64,000 nt of DNA. It comes from Bacteroidales bacterium. GTDB taxonomy: Bacteria > Bacteroidota > Bacteroidia > Bacteroidales > UBA932. Positions 1 to 11,653 of the stretch are shown piece by piece. The notes under the pieces are model-generated. The model saw only the letters and a list, made by a program, of their open reading frames with translations, was not told the DNA's origin and did no database searches. The stretch spans positions 47,671 through 111,670 of the forward strand of contig JAFSBV010000010.1 of assembly GCA_017437125.1 (NCBI GenBank), given 5' to 3'. Each line of letters opens with the position of its first letter. Position 1 is the stretch's first letter. Made by a program: the position numbers and the translations under genes.

Positions 1-1025
1 CTCTTGATGTTGAGCAGGTTCATGAACCAGGTGACTCCGGCATCAACAATAGTCTGATGCGGCTGGAGAGCTCCTGAAGCTGACGAGTTGACTCCGGTAG
101 TATGGCAGCAGTTCAGGTGGAGCCTGAAATTCCTGCTGCTCTTGACAGGGAAGTACTCGATACCTCCTCCTACACGTGTGATACTTGTGCCCGGGAGAAC
201 ACACCAGTCTCCGATTTCGTCTGAATCATTGAAGTCATGAGTGACCTTTGCAAAAATGTTGATGCAAGGTGACGGACTCCATTGCAGTTTTCCTATCACC
301 GACATGTCCCTGCCGAGGAACTCTCTTGCGCTGACAGCCCTGTTCATTATATCAAGATCCAATGTGAAGTCGTTGAATGTGAACTTGTTGCCGAGAGCTA
401 TGTAATTGATGAATCTGCCCGGCATGTATTCAATCATATTGACTGACCAGATGGAACTGAACAGTCCGTGTGATCCGTACCACATGGCATTGCAGGCGAA
501 CATTTCCTTATAATCTGGATTGATTGCATAATTACGGAAAGGACTCTCGCAAACCTGCAGAAGGAACTTGTCATTCATGTCATCGGTCGTATATGCACCG
601 CTTAATCCGATCTTGTAACAGGGGATGTTGTTCCAGTACTCCGAGCAGAAATATAGGTCGATAGGGGCTCCGTCATATTCGAATCCACCTATTCCTACGA
701 CCTGTTTTCCTGTCGATGCACTCCAGTTTCCCTTTGTATATGTGACGGTCATCCAGTCTGTGGCATCGAAGAAGCTTGCGTCCTTGTTCGGCTTGTTCAG
801 CCTCTGTCTGTAAGAGTATGTAAGGCCGTCGGTGATAGTACCGTCCATGCGGATATTAAGGTATTTTCCCTTGAAGCCGCTGTTGGTATTGATCTTTGTG
901 TCCTGAATGTATTCCTGCAGGTAATCGACGCGGGTTTCCAGACGAAGAGTCAACAGTCCGCTGTCTTGGGCATTTGCAGCTACAGTAAATATGACCAGAA
1001 GCAGCGTCAGTACGGTATGTTTCAT
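1..1025 (-). CDS. Porin-like outer-membrane beta-barrel protein, C-terminus cut by window edge
   Basis: The frame is open from ATG at 1025 leftward to the window edge, giving 341 visible residues; the C-terminus lies outside. It starts with a signal peptide (MKHTVLTLLLV..., cleavage after ANA-Q). Alternating aromatic and polar residues follow, with stretches such as YSYRQRLNKP, SASTGKQVVGIGG and GRFINYIALGNKF, as expected of amphipathic strands in a phosphate-selective-porin-like (OprO/OprP) barrel. The substrate cannot be read. A complete -33/-7 promoter lies just upstream at 1047-1078. The gene diverges from the xylan-degradation run, so a role in uptake of its products is possible but only inferred. 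Confidence 0.75.
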   Translation of the reverse strand, partial: MKHTVLTLLLVIFTVAANAQDSGLLTLRLETRVDYLQEYIQDTKINTNSGFKGKYLNIRMDGTITDGLTYSYRQRLNKPNKDASFFDATDWMTVTYTKGNWSASTGKQVVGIGGFEYDGAPIDLYFCSEYWNNIPCYKIGLSGAYTTDDMNDKFLLQVCESPFRNYAINPDYKEMFACNAMWYGSHGLFSSIWSVNMIEYMPGRFINYIALGNKFTFNDFTLDLDIMNRAVSAREFLGRDMSVIGKLQWSPSPCINIFAKVTHDFNDSDEIGDWCVLPGTSITRVGGGIEYFPVKSSRNFRLHLNCCHTTGVNSSASGALQPHQTIVDAGVTWFMNLLNIK

Positions 1026-1046
1026 AAGTTCAGTGTTGTTAGTATG

Positions 1047-1078
1047 CAAATGTAGAAAAATTCCGTCTCATGATACAA
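1047..1078 (-). promoter_or_regulatory. Bacteroidetes-type promoter for the porin-like gene
   Basis: On the minus strand TACATTTG (1054-1047) matches the Bacteroidetes -7 consensus TAnnTTTG, and TTG (1078-1076) lies 21 nt upstream. The predicted transcript would start about 15 nt before the ATG at 1025. Confidence 0.6.
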
Positions 1079-1128
1079 ATTTGCAAATAAAAAGTTCAAT
1101 TATTAAACCGGCGTCATTCTTTTACGTC

Positions 1129-1136
1129 TATATTTG
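1129..1136 (+). promoter_or_regulatory. -7 element (TATATTTG) for the xylanase gene
   Basis: TATATTTG fits the TAnnTTTG -7 consensus and lies 35 nt before the ATG at 1171. I see no clean TTG at the -33 spacing, so an activator may be needed. Confidence 0.45.
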
Positions 1137-1164
1137 TATGTTAGAAAACATATAACAACACTAA

Positions 1165-3339
<2,175 letters not shown>

Positions 3340-3366
3340 CAAGAATAGCTATAATATCATATCTTT

Positions 3367-3393
3367 ACCAGCATGTCCGTCGGTCATGCTGGT
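3367..3393 (+). terminator. Hairpin terminator after the xylanase-esterase gene
   Basis: A 9-bp perfect stem (ACCAGCATG / CATGCTGGT) with a 9-nt loop, followed by ATTTTAT. It lies between the xylanase stop codon and the next ATG (3439), and argues against any start for the next gene upstream of the hairpin. Confidence 0.6.
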
Positions 3394-3438
3394 ATTTTAT
3401 CTATATTTGTAGGAGAATCATTTAATAAAGCTGATATC

Positions 3439-5319
3439 ATGAAAAAATCTCTCATTCTTGTTCTGTCGCTCCTTTTCTTGACATTATCTGCTTCTGCTCA
3501 GACTCCGGGTAAGGTACGCCTTCCGAAACTGATCAGTGACAAAATGGTACTTCAGCGTGATGTGGAGCTGGATATCTGGGGATGGGCTGATCCCGGCACA
3601 TGGGTGACTGTCAGATTCAACGGCGGTTATTATGAGACAAAGACCGGTGATGATGGCAGATGGACTGTAACCCTTCCTCCTCAGCCTGCCGGTGGCCCGT
3701 ATCTTATGGAGGTAAATGAAACAGCTATCCGTGATGTCCTTGTGGGAGATGTATGGCTGTGTTCCGGTCAGTCAAATCAGGAGACACCTATACACAGGCT
3801 TACTGAGATGTTTCCGGAGATCAATCTGTCTGACAACAACAAGATACGTCACTATAAGGTTCCTACACAGGATTCAAAGGAAGCTCTTCAGGAAGAGATC
3901 GCAGGCAATGCAGTATGGCATTCCGGAGTTGCTTCCGAAGTGATGAACTGGACTGCTCTGGCATATTTCTATGCCCTTGAAGCTTATAACAAGACCGGAG
4001 TTCCTCAGGGAATGCTGGTTTCAAGCCTCGGTGGATCTGAAATAGAAAGCTGGATAAGTCAGGAGTACCTCAAGGACTTCCCAAGGCTCATTCTTGACAA
4101 GGAAGCGCTTGCTGCTCAGGAAGAAGCATCGAAGGACAAGGGTGAAGGTGTCTGGAATATGCCGGATATCGATGACTCGGACTGGGGAACCATGCAGATG
4201 CCGGGCACATGGAGAGAGAACGGTCTGGATGTCCGTGGAACAGTATGGATGAGAAAGGATTTCGATATTCCTGCTGAGATGGTCGGAAGACACGCGAAAC
4301 TAAGCATGGGTACGCTTGTCCATAACGACCAGGTATATGTCAATGGAGTATTCGTTGGATCGACCGGATATGAATATCCTCCTCGTCGTTACCATATTCC
4401 GGCAGGAGTCCTAAGAGAAGGAAAGAATACAGTGGTTGTAAGACTGAATGCACCAGGTGGAAACGGTGAGTTCATAAAGGACAAGCCATACAAGATTATC
4501 GGTGATGCTGCAGAGATCGATCTCACAGGTACATGGAAATATAAGGTGGGTACAGACATGGCTGAAGTCTTGAAATATGCCGACCGTCTCAAGAACCGCA
4601 AAACTGCCGGATCCGGTCTTTACAACGGAATGATCTATCCTATACGCAATTACAAGGTAAAGGCAGCCATCTGGTATCAGGGTGAGAGCAATTCCGGAAG
4701 AGCTCATGAGTATGGAACTCTTATGACGAATCTGATCAGCAACTGGCGTGAGCTCTGGAACATGCCTGACATGCCGTTCCTCCTGATGCAGCTTCCTAAC
4801 TTCATGCAGAAGCATTCTCAGCCTACAGACAGCGGCTGGGCAAGGATCCGTGAGGCTCAGCTTCAGGCTTTCAGGACCATTCCAAACACTGCTCTTGCTG
4901 TGACTTATGATGTAGGAGAATGGAACGATATTCATCCTTTGGATAAGAAAACGATGGCAAAGAGGCTTTTCCTCGGAGCACGCAAGGTGGTTTATGGTGA
5001 GAAACTGACATATTCAGGTCCTGTCTATAAGGATATGAAGATAGACGGAAACAAGATAATCATTTCCTTTACGGAAACCGGCAAGGGACTCGCCATCCGT
5101 GGTGGAGAAAAGGTGCTCAGACATTTTGCTATAGCAGGGGAAGATCAGAAGTTCGTATGGGCAGATGCCGTCATAAAGGGCAATACTGTCATTGTCAGCA
5201 GCGAAGAGGTCGAGAACCCTGTAGCTGTACGTTACGCTTGGGCTGACAATCCTGACGAGGCAAACCTCATTAACAAGGAAGGACTACTTGCTTCTCCTTT
5301 CAGAACAGACAATTGGTAA
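3439..5319 (+). CDS. Secreted sialate O-acetylesterase / CE20-type carbohydrate acetylesterase
   Basis: A 626-residue SGNH-type esterase. An in-frame ATG at 3373 exists but lies inside the hairpin region; ATG 3439 opens a proper signal peptide (MKKSLILVLSLLFLTLSASA-Q). The nucleophile is Ser109 in CSGQSNQE. The second block is YQGESN near residue 416, and the catalytic Asp/His are in DIHPLDK near residue 497. Between the first two blocks lies an inserted beta-sandwich resembling a GH2 sugar-binding domain (about residues 240-345), as in CE20/sialate O-acetylesterase family proteins. It probably removes acetyl groups from xylan or other hemicellulose, working beside the upstream xylanase-esterase. 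Confidence 0.88.
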   Translation: MKKSLILVLSLLFLTLSASAQTPGKVRLPKLISDKMVLQRDVELDIWGWADPGTWVTVRFNGGYYETKTGDDGRWTVTLPPQPAGGPYLMEVNETAIRDVLVGDVWLCSGQSNQETPIHRLTEMFPEINLSDNNKIRHYKVPTQDSKEALQEEIAGNAVWHSGVASEVMNWTALAYFYALEAYNKTGVPQGMLVSSLGGSEIESWISQEYLKDFPRLILDKEALAAQEEASKDKGEGVWNMPDIDDSDWGTMQMPGTWRENGLDVRGTVWMRKDFDIPAEMVGRHAKLSMGTLVHNDQVYVNGVFVGSTGYEYPPRRYHIPAGVLREGKNTVVVRLNAPGGNGEFIKDKPYKIIGDAAEIDLTGTWKYKVGTDMAEVLKYADRLKNRKTAGSGLYNGMIYPIRNYKVKAAIWYQGESNSGRAHEYGTLMTNLISNWRELWNMPDMPFLLMQLPNFMQKHSQPTDSGWARIREAQLQAFRTIPNTALAVTYDVGEWNDIHPLDKKTMAKRLFLGARKVVYGEKLTYSGPVYKDMKIDGNKIIISFTETGKGLAIRGGEKVLRHFAIAGEDQKFVWADAVIKGNTVIVSSEEVENPVAVRYAWADNPDEANLINKEGLLASPFRTDNW

Positions 5320-5336
5320 TGCTTAATATTGAACTT

Positions 5337-7283
5337 ATGAAAAAGACATTTCTATTTGCCGCGGGGCTTGTACTCGCATTGGCAGCGTCCGCAGAAGAGC
5401 GCAGGTTCACGAGTCCTGACGGAAAGATTGAAGTAACTGTCACAGATACAGACGGAACGCCGGATTACAGCGTGACATATGAAGGTAACGCATTCATACT
5501 TTCATCTCCTCTCGGACTCAATACGAGCATGGGGGATTATACTTCCGGAATGACCCTTCTTCCTGAAAAGGAGGCTCCTAAGCTTGTCGGGCAGCAGTAC
5601 AGTGTAAAGACCATCAAGCAGAGCAAGGTTGACTACAAGGCGACAGAAGCTGTATTTACATTTGCAAAAGATGACAGGACCGTTTATGATGTCATCTTCC
5701 GCGTTTCAGACCGTGACGTTGCATTCAGATATAGGATGTATCCTCGCAGAAACACTCTCTCAACAGTAATACTCAGCGAGGCTACAGGATTCCAGCTTCC
5801 ACAGACCGCTACCTCATTTCTTTGCCCTCAGGTAAAGCCAGGTGGCGGATTTGCAGGTACATATCCAAGTTATGAGACAGGTTATACTCTTGACGAGCCG
5901 GTCGGAAAGAACGGTTGGGGAGAGGGATATACCTTCCCATGCCTCTTCAGGAATGAAGACAAGGGATGGATCCTCATATCAGAGACAGGAGTCAGCAGCG
6001 CTTACTGTGCCAGCCGTCTGTTGGGACAGCCTGACGGACTTTATACAATAGGTTTCCCACAGGAGGGTGAGAATAACGGTAACGGTTCAGCCGCTCCGGG
6101 AATTCCGCTTCCTGGCATGACTCCATGGCGTACCATCACTCTTGGAACTACTCTTGCCCCTATCATGGAGACAACTGTTCCTTTCGATCTTGTAGAGCCG
6201 CTTTACGAGCCTTCAAAGGATTATGTCTATGGTGCAGGATCATGGAGCTGGATCATCGGTATGGACGGAAGTACTGTTTATGACGAGCAGAAGCGATATA
6301 TCGATTTTACTGCTGAAATGGGTTATAAGACTGTCCTTGTTGACGCTCTCTGGGACACTCAGATCGGACGTGACAAGATCGCTGAGCTTGCTGAATATGC
6401 TGAAACCAAGGGAGTAGCCCTCTTCTTGTGGTATAACTCTAACGGATATTGGAACCATGCTCCACAGGGCCCTAAGGGCATAATGGACAATACGATAGCC
6501 CGTCGTCGTGAAATGGCCTGGATGCAGAGCATAGGTGTCAGAGGCATAAAGGTGGATTTCTTCGGAGGTGACAAGCAGGAGACAATGAAGCTTTACGAGG
6601 ATATTATGGCTGATGCAAACGATTACGGCATTCTCTGCGTATTCCACGGATGTACATTGCCACGCGGCTGGGAAAGGATGTATCCGAACTATGCTTCAAG
6701 CGAGGCCGTGCTTGCCAGCGAGAATCTCCACTTCTCTCAGGGCGCATGCGACAATGAAGCATTCAATGCCTGCATACATCCGTTCATCCGCAACACTGTC
6801 GGCAGCATGGACTTCGGAGGAAGCGCACTCAACAAATATTATAATGCAAAGAATGAACCTCGCGGAAGCGTACGCCGTACATCTGATGTATTCGCATTGG
6901 CTACAGCGGTAATGTTCCAGAGCCCGATCCAGCATTTCGCTCTTGCTCCTAATAACCTTACTGACGCTCCTGCATGGGCTGTTGACTTCATGAAGAATGT
7001 TCCTACTCTCTGGGATGAGGTGAAGTTCATTGACGGATATCCTGGCAGATATGTTATCATGGCCCGCCGTAACGGTGACAAATGGTTTGTCGTGGGAATC
7101 AATGCTCAGGAGCAGACTCTTGAAACAGAGATCGACCTTGCCATGTTCAATCCTGGTGATGTCGTGAAGTGCTACACAGACGACGAAAAATTATGCGGCT
7201 CTGTGTCTGATGTCAAGATCAGAAAGAACCGCAAGATCAAAGTCTCGATCCCTTGTAATGGAGGATTCGTGTTGGAAAACTGA
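5337..7283 (+). CDS. GH97 glycoside hydrolase, retaining alpha-galactosidase type
   Basis: A 648-residue secreted enzyme; ATG 5337 opens the signal peptide MKKTFLFAAGLVLALAASA and lies 17 nt after the preceding stop. The N-terminal beta-sandwich (residues about 20-280) and barrel (about 300-560) are those of GH97. The family splits into inverting alpha-glucosidases (SusB type, Glu base) and retaining alpha-galactosidases, which use an Asp nucleophile. Here Asp407 in KVDFFGGD and Glu456 in SSEAV fit the retaining group. It probably trims alpha-galactosyl side chains from a plant glycan in concert with the two upstream enzymes. Its stop codon abuts the convergent gene at 7284 with no gap. Confidence 0.88.
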   Translation: MKKTFLFAAGLVLALAASAEERRFTSPDGKIEVTVTDTDGTPDYSVTYEGNAFILSSPLGLNTSMGDYTSGMTLLPEKEAPKLVGQQYSVKTIKQSKVDYKATEAVFTFAKDDRTVYDVIFRVSDRDVAFRYRMYPRRNTLSTVILSEATGFQLPQTATSFLCPQVKPGGGFAGTYPSYETGYTLDEPVGKNGWGEGYTFPCLFRNEDKGWILISETGVSSAYCASRLLGQPDGLYTIGFPQEGENNGNGSAAPGIPLPGMTPWRTITLGTTLAPIMETTVPFDLVEPLYEPSKDYVYGAGSWSWIIGMDGSTVYDEQKRYIDFTAEMGYKTVLVDALWDTQIGRDKIAELAEYAETKGVALFLWYNSNGYWNHAPQGPKGIMDNTIARRREMAWMQSIGVRGIKVDFFGGDKQETMKLYEDIMADANDYGILCVFHGCTLPRGWERMYPNYASSEAVLASENLHFSQGACDNEAFNACIHPFIRNTVGSMDFGGSALNKYYNAKNEPRGSVRRTSDVFALATAVMFQSPIQHFALAPNNLTDAPAWAVDFMKNVPTLWDEVKFIDGYPGRYVIMARRNGDKWFVVGINAQEQTLETEIDLAMFNPGDVVKCYTDDEKLCGSVSDVKIRKNRKIKVSIPCNGGFVLEN

Positions 7284-7742
7284 TTACTGAATAGAGATAT
7301 ATTCTTCTATAAAGGCTAAAAGACTGTCAAGCTCTTCTTCATCCGAAGCACTTGTGAGGATGGTGAGGAGCTTGGTTTCTTCTCCCTTTTCAACACCGAT
7401 GCAGAGGAAGCAGCATGATGCGCCGTCTTCGGTCTTGAAATCGAATCCATATGCCTCGTGTTCCTTGAATGTGCATGAGAATATCGGCTCCTCCTCGGCT
7501 GTATCGATGTCATCCATGAATTCCTCGAAGGTTCCTCCAGCCTCCATGAGAGCATCGGATCCTTCAGGCATAGGACCGTAGCTGATCATGATGCTTCTGA
7601 TGTCTCCTTCTTCAGCTGAGATATCTATGCAAGCGCATTGACGGCCGTCAGGCTCGTCATACATATCTGTTTCCGCTGTCCATACTTCCGGAATCTGAAG
7701 GGTTACCCCTCCGTAGAATATCTGTTTGAGATTGATTTCCAT
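7284..7742 (-). CDS. Small acidic protein of unknown function
   Basis: 152 residues with no signal peptide or membrane segment, and strikingly rich in Glu and Asp, including the tail (SDEEELDSLLAFIEEYISIQ). The N-terminus (MEINLKQIFYGGVTLQIPEVW) suggests a small alpha/beta domain. I do not recognise the family. The stop codon abuts the GH97 stop at 7281-7283, so the two convergent genes share no spacer for a terminator. The start lies 11 nt downstream of the metallo-beta-lactamase gene, suggesting co-transcription. Confidence 0.7.
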   Translation of the reverse strand: MEINLKQIFYGGVTLQIPEVWTAETDMYDEPDGRQCACIDISAEEGDIRSIMISYGPMPEGSDALMEAGGTFEEFMDDIDTAEEEPIFSCTFKEHEAYGFDFKTEDGASCCFLCIGVEKGEETKLLTILTSASDEEELDSLLAFIEEYISIQ

Positions 7743-7753
7743 ATTGTTTTGTA

Positions 7754-8554
7754 TTATTGATTTGTCTGTTCTGTGAAGTCAATATAGTAAGGGGAAGGGA
7801 AGTGCATTCCATAGACCATAAGCTTCTCTTCCTCAGCAGTCCTGATAAGCGCCTTGCGTGCGGCTGCGGCATTTCCCTTGTCCATGTCGAAGCGTGCGCA
7901 GAACTCCGGATGTTCCATCTGAAGCGCTGTTCCGTGCATGATGTCGCCTGCTATCATGATGTTGCCTATACGGTACATGGTGTGTCCTGCAGTATGTCCG
8001 TATGCCGGAACTGCCTTTATCCCGCATGGAAGTTCATCTTCAGGACTGAAGGTCCGGATTCTGCCTTCATATTTTCCGAGAGCCTGGCGCAGCCTTGCTG
8101 TCTGTTCTTCAGGCATCGAAAGCCATGAGTCGAGTTCTACGCTGTTTATATGGAGCACTGCATCGGGAAAGGCTGCCGAATCATCCTTTAACAGTCCTCC
8201 GAAATGGTCTCCGTGTAGATGCGTGATGAAGATATGGTCAATGTCCTGCGGCTTTACCTCCAGCTGTTCCAAGGTCGGAAGGAGCTGTGAGTCAGGTGCT
8301 CCGTTTGCGGCGTCGAACAGGATTTCCTTGCCTCCTGTCTTTACCAGAAATGCACATACGGAGGAAGGAATTCCGTCTTCAATGCCGAGCTCTTCAATGA
8401 GACTGTCCGGTGCTTCCGGGAACAGGGCTCTTGACATCATTCTTGGTTCCACATTATCCTGAATAGGATATACTTCCACTTCAGGATGACTGCCTGTGCA
8501 CGATATGGTCATCGCAGCAGCAAGGCATAGAAGGATTGTTGAAAAGTCTTTCAT
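7754..8554 (-). CDS. Metallo-beta-lactamase-fold hydrolase, lipoprotein
   Basis: 266 residues. The signal peptide ends in a lipobox-like MTISC (Cys19), so it is probably a lipid-anchored envelope protein. The core motif ITHLHGDHFGG is the HxHxDH zinc ligand set of the MBL fold, followed by the metal ligands in GHTAGH and IAGD. The overall layout resembles the lactonase-like/YtnP-like branch, but the substrate cannot be read. It sits in a leftward string with the thioredoxin-like gene 13 nt upstream. Confidence 0.85.
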   Translation of the reverse strand: MKDFSTILLCLAAAMTISCTGSHPEVEVYPIQDNVEPRMMSRALFPEAPDSLIEELGIEDGIPSSVCAFLVKTGGKEILFDAANGAPDSQLLPTLEQLEVKPQDIDHIFITHLHGDHFGGLLKDDSAAFPDAVLHINSVELDSWLSMPEEQTARLRQALGKYEGRIRTFSPEDELPCGIKAVPAYGHTAGHTMYRIGNIMIAGDIMHGTALQMEHPEFCARFDMDKGNAAAARKALIRTAEEEKLMVYGMHFPSPYYIDFTEQTNQ

Positions 8555-8567
8555 GGCTGTATCGATT

Positions 8568-9059
8568 TTATCTGTTGACTGCTTCCGGTGTCCAGTTGCT
8601 GAAGAACCTGATCACCTTGTCTCTGTTGTAGCCGTTGCCTTCTTCAAGAAGACTTGAATCCTGGGTGTGGATCACATTTCCTTTTCCGTCGAGCACGACA
8701 AGCACAGGGAAGCCGAACCTTTCAGGATTCTTGAGTCTTTCGAGCATCTTCAGGGTCGTTTCATCCTTTGGCTTACGTGGATTGTAATTTACATGTATAT
8801 AGCAGAAATTGTCATTGACAAGTCCGGAGATCTCCTCGTCCTTTGAGATGAAATCAGCAAACATCAGACACCATCTGCACCAGTTGCCTCCGACCTGACA
8901 GATTACGAACCTGCCCTCTTTCCCGGCTTTTCTGACGGCCTTATCAATCTGTTCCATCTGGTCAGCCTCTTCATCATAGATCTTTTTAAGGTTTGACTGT
9001 GCACCTGCTGAAATGACTGCCATCATTCCGATAAGTGAAATTAGTATGATTCTTTTCAT
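8568..9059 (-). CDS. Secreted thioredoxin-like protein
   Basis: 163 residues from ATG 9059; an upstream in-frame extension to 9110 would overlap the oxidoreductase gene and lacks signal-peptide character, whereas MKRIILISLIGMMAVISAGAQ is a good signal peptide. The active-site motif is NWCRWC (CxxC) followed by a cis-Pro-containing FGFPVLVVLDGKGN, as in DUF255/thioredoxin-fold periplasmic proteins. It is probably a periplasmic disulfide reductase or isomerase. It starts 20 nt downstream of the Gfo/Idh/MocA gene and is probably co-transcribed with it. Confidence 0.83.
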   Translation of the reverse strand: MKRIILISLIGMMAVISAGAQSNLKKIYDEEADQMEQIDKAVRKAGKEGRFVICQVGGNWCRWCLMFADFISKDEEISGLVNDNFCYIHVNYNPRKPKDETTLKMLERLKNPERFGFPVLVVLDGKGNVIHTQDSSLLEEGNGYNRDKVIRFFSNWTPEAVNR

Positions 9060-9079
9060 ATATTCGAAAATATTAAAGA

Positions 9080-10054
9080 TTAGCGATCCATAGGGTAGCG
9101 GACGCCCCATTCTTCTCTCAGGGCATCCATCTGCTTCATTATGCTTATAGTCTCTTCATGAGGCATCATCGGTGACTCAAGGAGCCCTTCTTCCAGACAT
9201 CTGCGACACTCAAGAACCTGATACTCATATCCGTTCACCATGGATTCAGGTCTGGTATATCTTGCAACCAGTTCGTAATTCCTGTAAACCTCCACGACTT
9301 CAGGACAATTGATGTTGTCAACCCTTATATATCCTTCGGTTCCGCTGATTATGCCCTGACGGTCATTGAGACAGAGGGCTCCGGACTGAAGATTGGCCAT
9401 CTTTCCGTCTGCGTAGCTCAAAGATATGGATTCATGCATATCCATTCCTGACGGGCCGATATGGCAATTGCTGACGGTTCTGACAATATCGGTTCCGAAA
9501 TACATTCTTGCAAAGTTCAGAGAATATACTCCGAGATCGAGCAAAGCACCTCCGCAAAGATCTGCTCTGACGATCCTCTCCTTGAATTCCATCATATAGC
9601 AGAGGGTGGCAGTCAATACGCGAGGTTCTCCGATGATGCCGCTTTTCATGATCTCGCTTACCTTGTGCGAAAGAGGCATATATCTCGTCCAGATTGCTTC
9701 TGTAATGAAGATGCCACGGCTTCGTGCAGTACTTATCAGTTCCTCGGCTTCTGCCGCGTTTGCCGTAAATGCCTTTTCTACCAATACCGGCTTTCCGTGA
9801 TCAAGAGCCAGCATCGCATGCTGATAATGATGAGAGTGCGGAGTGGCTATATATACCAGATCGACCGACTCGTCCGAAACCATTTCCTCATAGCTTCCAT
9901 ATGCCTTGGGAATATTCCATTCGTCTGCAAATGATTTCGCCTTTTCTATTGAACGTGAGGCGATTGCGTGAACTTCGACATCTTTTAAAGGACTGAGCGC
10001 CTCAGCCATCTTGTGAGCTATCCATCCAGCTCCGATTATTCCTACCTTGAACAT
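9080..10054 (-). CDS. Gfo/Idh/MocA family NAD(P)-dependent oxidoreductase
   Basis: 324 residues. The N-terminal Rossmann fold shows GIIGAGWIAHKMAEAL, the core ATPHSHHYQHAML block and EKAFT in place of the common EKP motif. The C-terminal beta-sheet domain (from about residue 130) carries GGALLDLGVYSL, which holds the usual catalytic-domain sequence. Members oxidise or reduce sugars and related polyols; trans-1,2-dihydrodiol-dehydrogenase-like proteins look similar. No signal peptide, so it is cytoplasmic. The substrate is not deducible. Confidence 0.88.
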   Translation of the reverse strand: MFKVGIIGAGWIAHKMAEALSPLKDVEVHAIASRSIEKAKSFADEWNIPKAYGSYEEMVSDESVDLVYIATPHSHHYQHAMLALDHGKPVLVEKAFTANAAEAEELISTARSRGIFITEAIWTRYMPLSHKVSEIMKSGIIGEPRVLTATLCYMMEFKERIVRADLCGGALLDLGVYSLNFARMYFGTDIVRTVSNCHIGPSGMDMHESISLSYADGKMANLQSGALCLNDRQGIISGTEGYIRVDNINCPEVVEVYRNYELVARYTRPESMVNGYEYQVLECRRCLEEGLLESPMMPHEETISIMKQMDALREEWGVRYPMDR

Positions 10055-10064
10055 ATCCTTTTGT

Positions 10065-11609
10065 TTAGAATCCGGCCCAGAATTTTACCCAATATTCACC
10101 TTCCATCTCTTTCCATGTGCTTGCTGCCTGCTCATAGATGAATCTGGTATATGCATTGAGAACGGCAGGGGAGACTTCAGACTTCGGCAATCCTTCTACC
10201 GCCATTTCCTCCAATCTGAGAATATTCTCATTGAAACCATCCTTTGTGCTCTGCCACTGAATGGTGGCAAGTCTGTTTGCCCTGCGGAACTGCCAAAGCA
10301 TACAGTCAGGTTCATATTCCTTCTGACCGCATGTCCAGAACGCTTCAGGAAGCTCTGTCGTGCCACAGAATATCGGAATCCTCGGACTCTGTCCCGGATT
10401 GTCAACAGAGAACCAGCATACACCTCCCACCTCGTCAGGAAGCCAGTTGCGGAGCTGGGTTACATGAGAATATGCACACCATGCTACAGCTACGGTTCTG
10501 CGGAATTCAACAAGATCGGGAACAATCGTGTTCAGTGTCTTGAGTTCCGTGGTAGTCAGCCAAGGATTGGCGACTGGACTCTTTACCGTATCTGCCGGCT
10601 GAGAATCAGTTGCAGCCTTTGCCAGGACAATGTTCTTCGTCATATCGAAGTCAGTTCCCTCGTATGTCTCTCTGAGCATTGCCATCACATCGCGGACATC
10701 AACCTTCTTCTCCGGTTTTACGGAGAACGGAATCTCATCCATGTCGTAAGTCAGTCCGAGAGATGGTGCGAAGCGGTCAAGTATGAAAAACTCACGATCA
10801 TTGAAGTTCTTTCCTTTTGCATAATCGGTATTGAAGGCCTTCCAGAAGATGAAATCACCTTTACCATCCCACAGCCCGTTATCCTTTGCGACTTCCTCGA
10901 CATTATCTGAAGCCATGAAATGATCCTTGTCACGACGGTTTATCTTACCTATTCTCGGAATATTGGCAGAAACAGCCACTTCATCATCAGGTACGCGCTG
11001 GGCTACCCATGCTGCACCGATCTTGTCTTTGCCGATTCCTGTTATCTCAAACTGCCATACCTCGTTCTTGTCAGCGACTGTAAGGCATTCTCCTCCGTCG
11101 CCATATCCGTACTCCTCTGCAAGAGAACCCATAAGACGAATGGCATCCCTTGCATTGTCGCATCTCTGCAGTGCAACTCTCTGGAGTTCTTCTATCATGA
11201 ACCATCCTTCCGGATTGATAAGTATTTCAGGACCGGTGAAAGTTGTCTCTCCGATAGCAAGCTGCTTCTCGTTCATGCATGGATATGCCGTGTTGAGATA
11301 AGCATACGTATGGGCGACCTGTGGAATCTCTCCCATGACCTTTACCCCGGTGGTGTCGCCTCTGAACGCGGTATGCATGGTTCCTCTGAGCACCTGATGC
11401 ATTGTTCCCGGTTCATGGTCTGCCGCAGGCTCCATATATGACCAGGTACGGTATCTTCCATCGCAGGTATGTGATGTTATTACTGATCCGTCAGACGAAG
11501 CAAGACGTCCGACCATAATGCTCGTACAGCTCTGACCGCTGAAATCCTGCTCCTGTCCGAATGTCTTCAGACATATGAGAAGCGAAATGAATAGAAGAAC
11601 CTTTTTCAT
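10065..11609 (-). CDS. C69 family dipeptidase
   Basis: 514 residues with a signal peptide (MKKVLLFISLLICLKTFGQ). The C69/Ntn-hydrolase nucleophile is Cys28 in QSCTSIMVGRLASSDGS, close to the N-terminus as in PepD-type dipeptidases. Further family blocks are AIGETTFTG, EILINPEGWF, ECLTVADKNEVW and the C-terminal LRNWLPDEVGGVCWF. It probably cleaves dipeptides in the periplasm. It starts 10 nt upstream of the Gfo/Idh/MocA gene, and a terminator from the previous gene separates it from DUF4380. Confidence 0.9.
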   Translation of the reverse strand: MKKVLLFISLLICLKTFGQEQDFSGQSCTSIMVGRLASSDGSVITSHTCDGRYRTWSYMEPAADHEPGTMHQVLRGTMHTAFRGDTTGVKVMGEIPQVAHTYAYLNTAYPCMNEKQLAIGETTFTGPEILINPEGWFMIEELQRVALQRCDNARDAIRLMGSLAEEYGYGDGGECLTVADKNEVWQFEITGIGKDKIGAAWVAQRVPDDEVAVSANIPRIGKINRRDKDHFMASDNVEEVAKDNGLWDGKGDFIFWKAFNTDYAKGKNFNDREFFILDRFAPSLGLTYDMDEIPFSVKPEKKVDVRDVMAMLRETYEGTDFDMTKNIVLAKAATDSQPADTVKSPVANPWLTTTELKTLNTIVPDLVEFRRTVAVAWCAYSHVTQLRNWLPDEVGGVCWFSVDNPGQSPRIPIFCGTTELPEAFWTCGQKEYEPDCMLWQFRRANRLATIQWQSTKDGFNENILRLEEMAVEGLPKSEVSPAVLNAYTRFIYEQAASTWKEMEGEYWVKFWAGF

Positions 11610-11653
11610 TATTAATCTGTTTGTTTAATCTCACGAAGTTAATCAAGATTCTT

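Noticed and set aside
10047-10910. 287-aa plus-strand ORF opposite the C69 dipeptidase gene
   Set aside because: It is antisense to a clear peptidase with signal peptide and nucleophile; its cysteine-rich, low-complexity sequence resembles no family.
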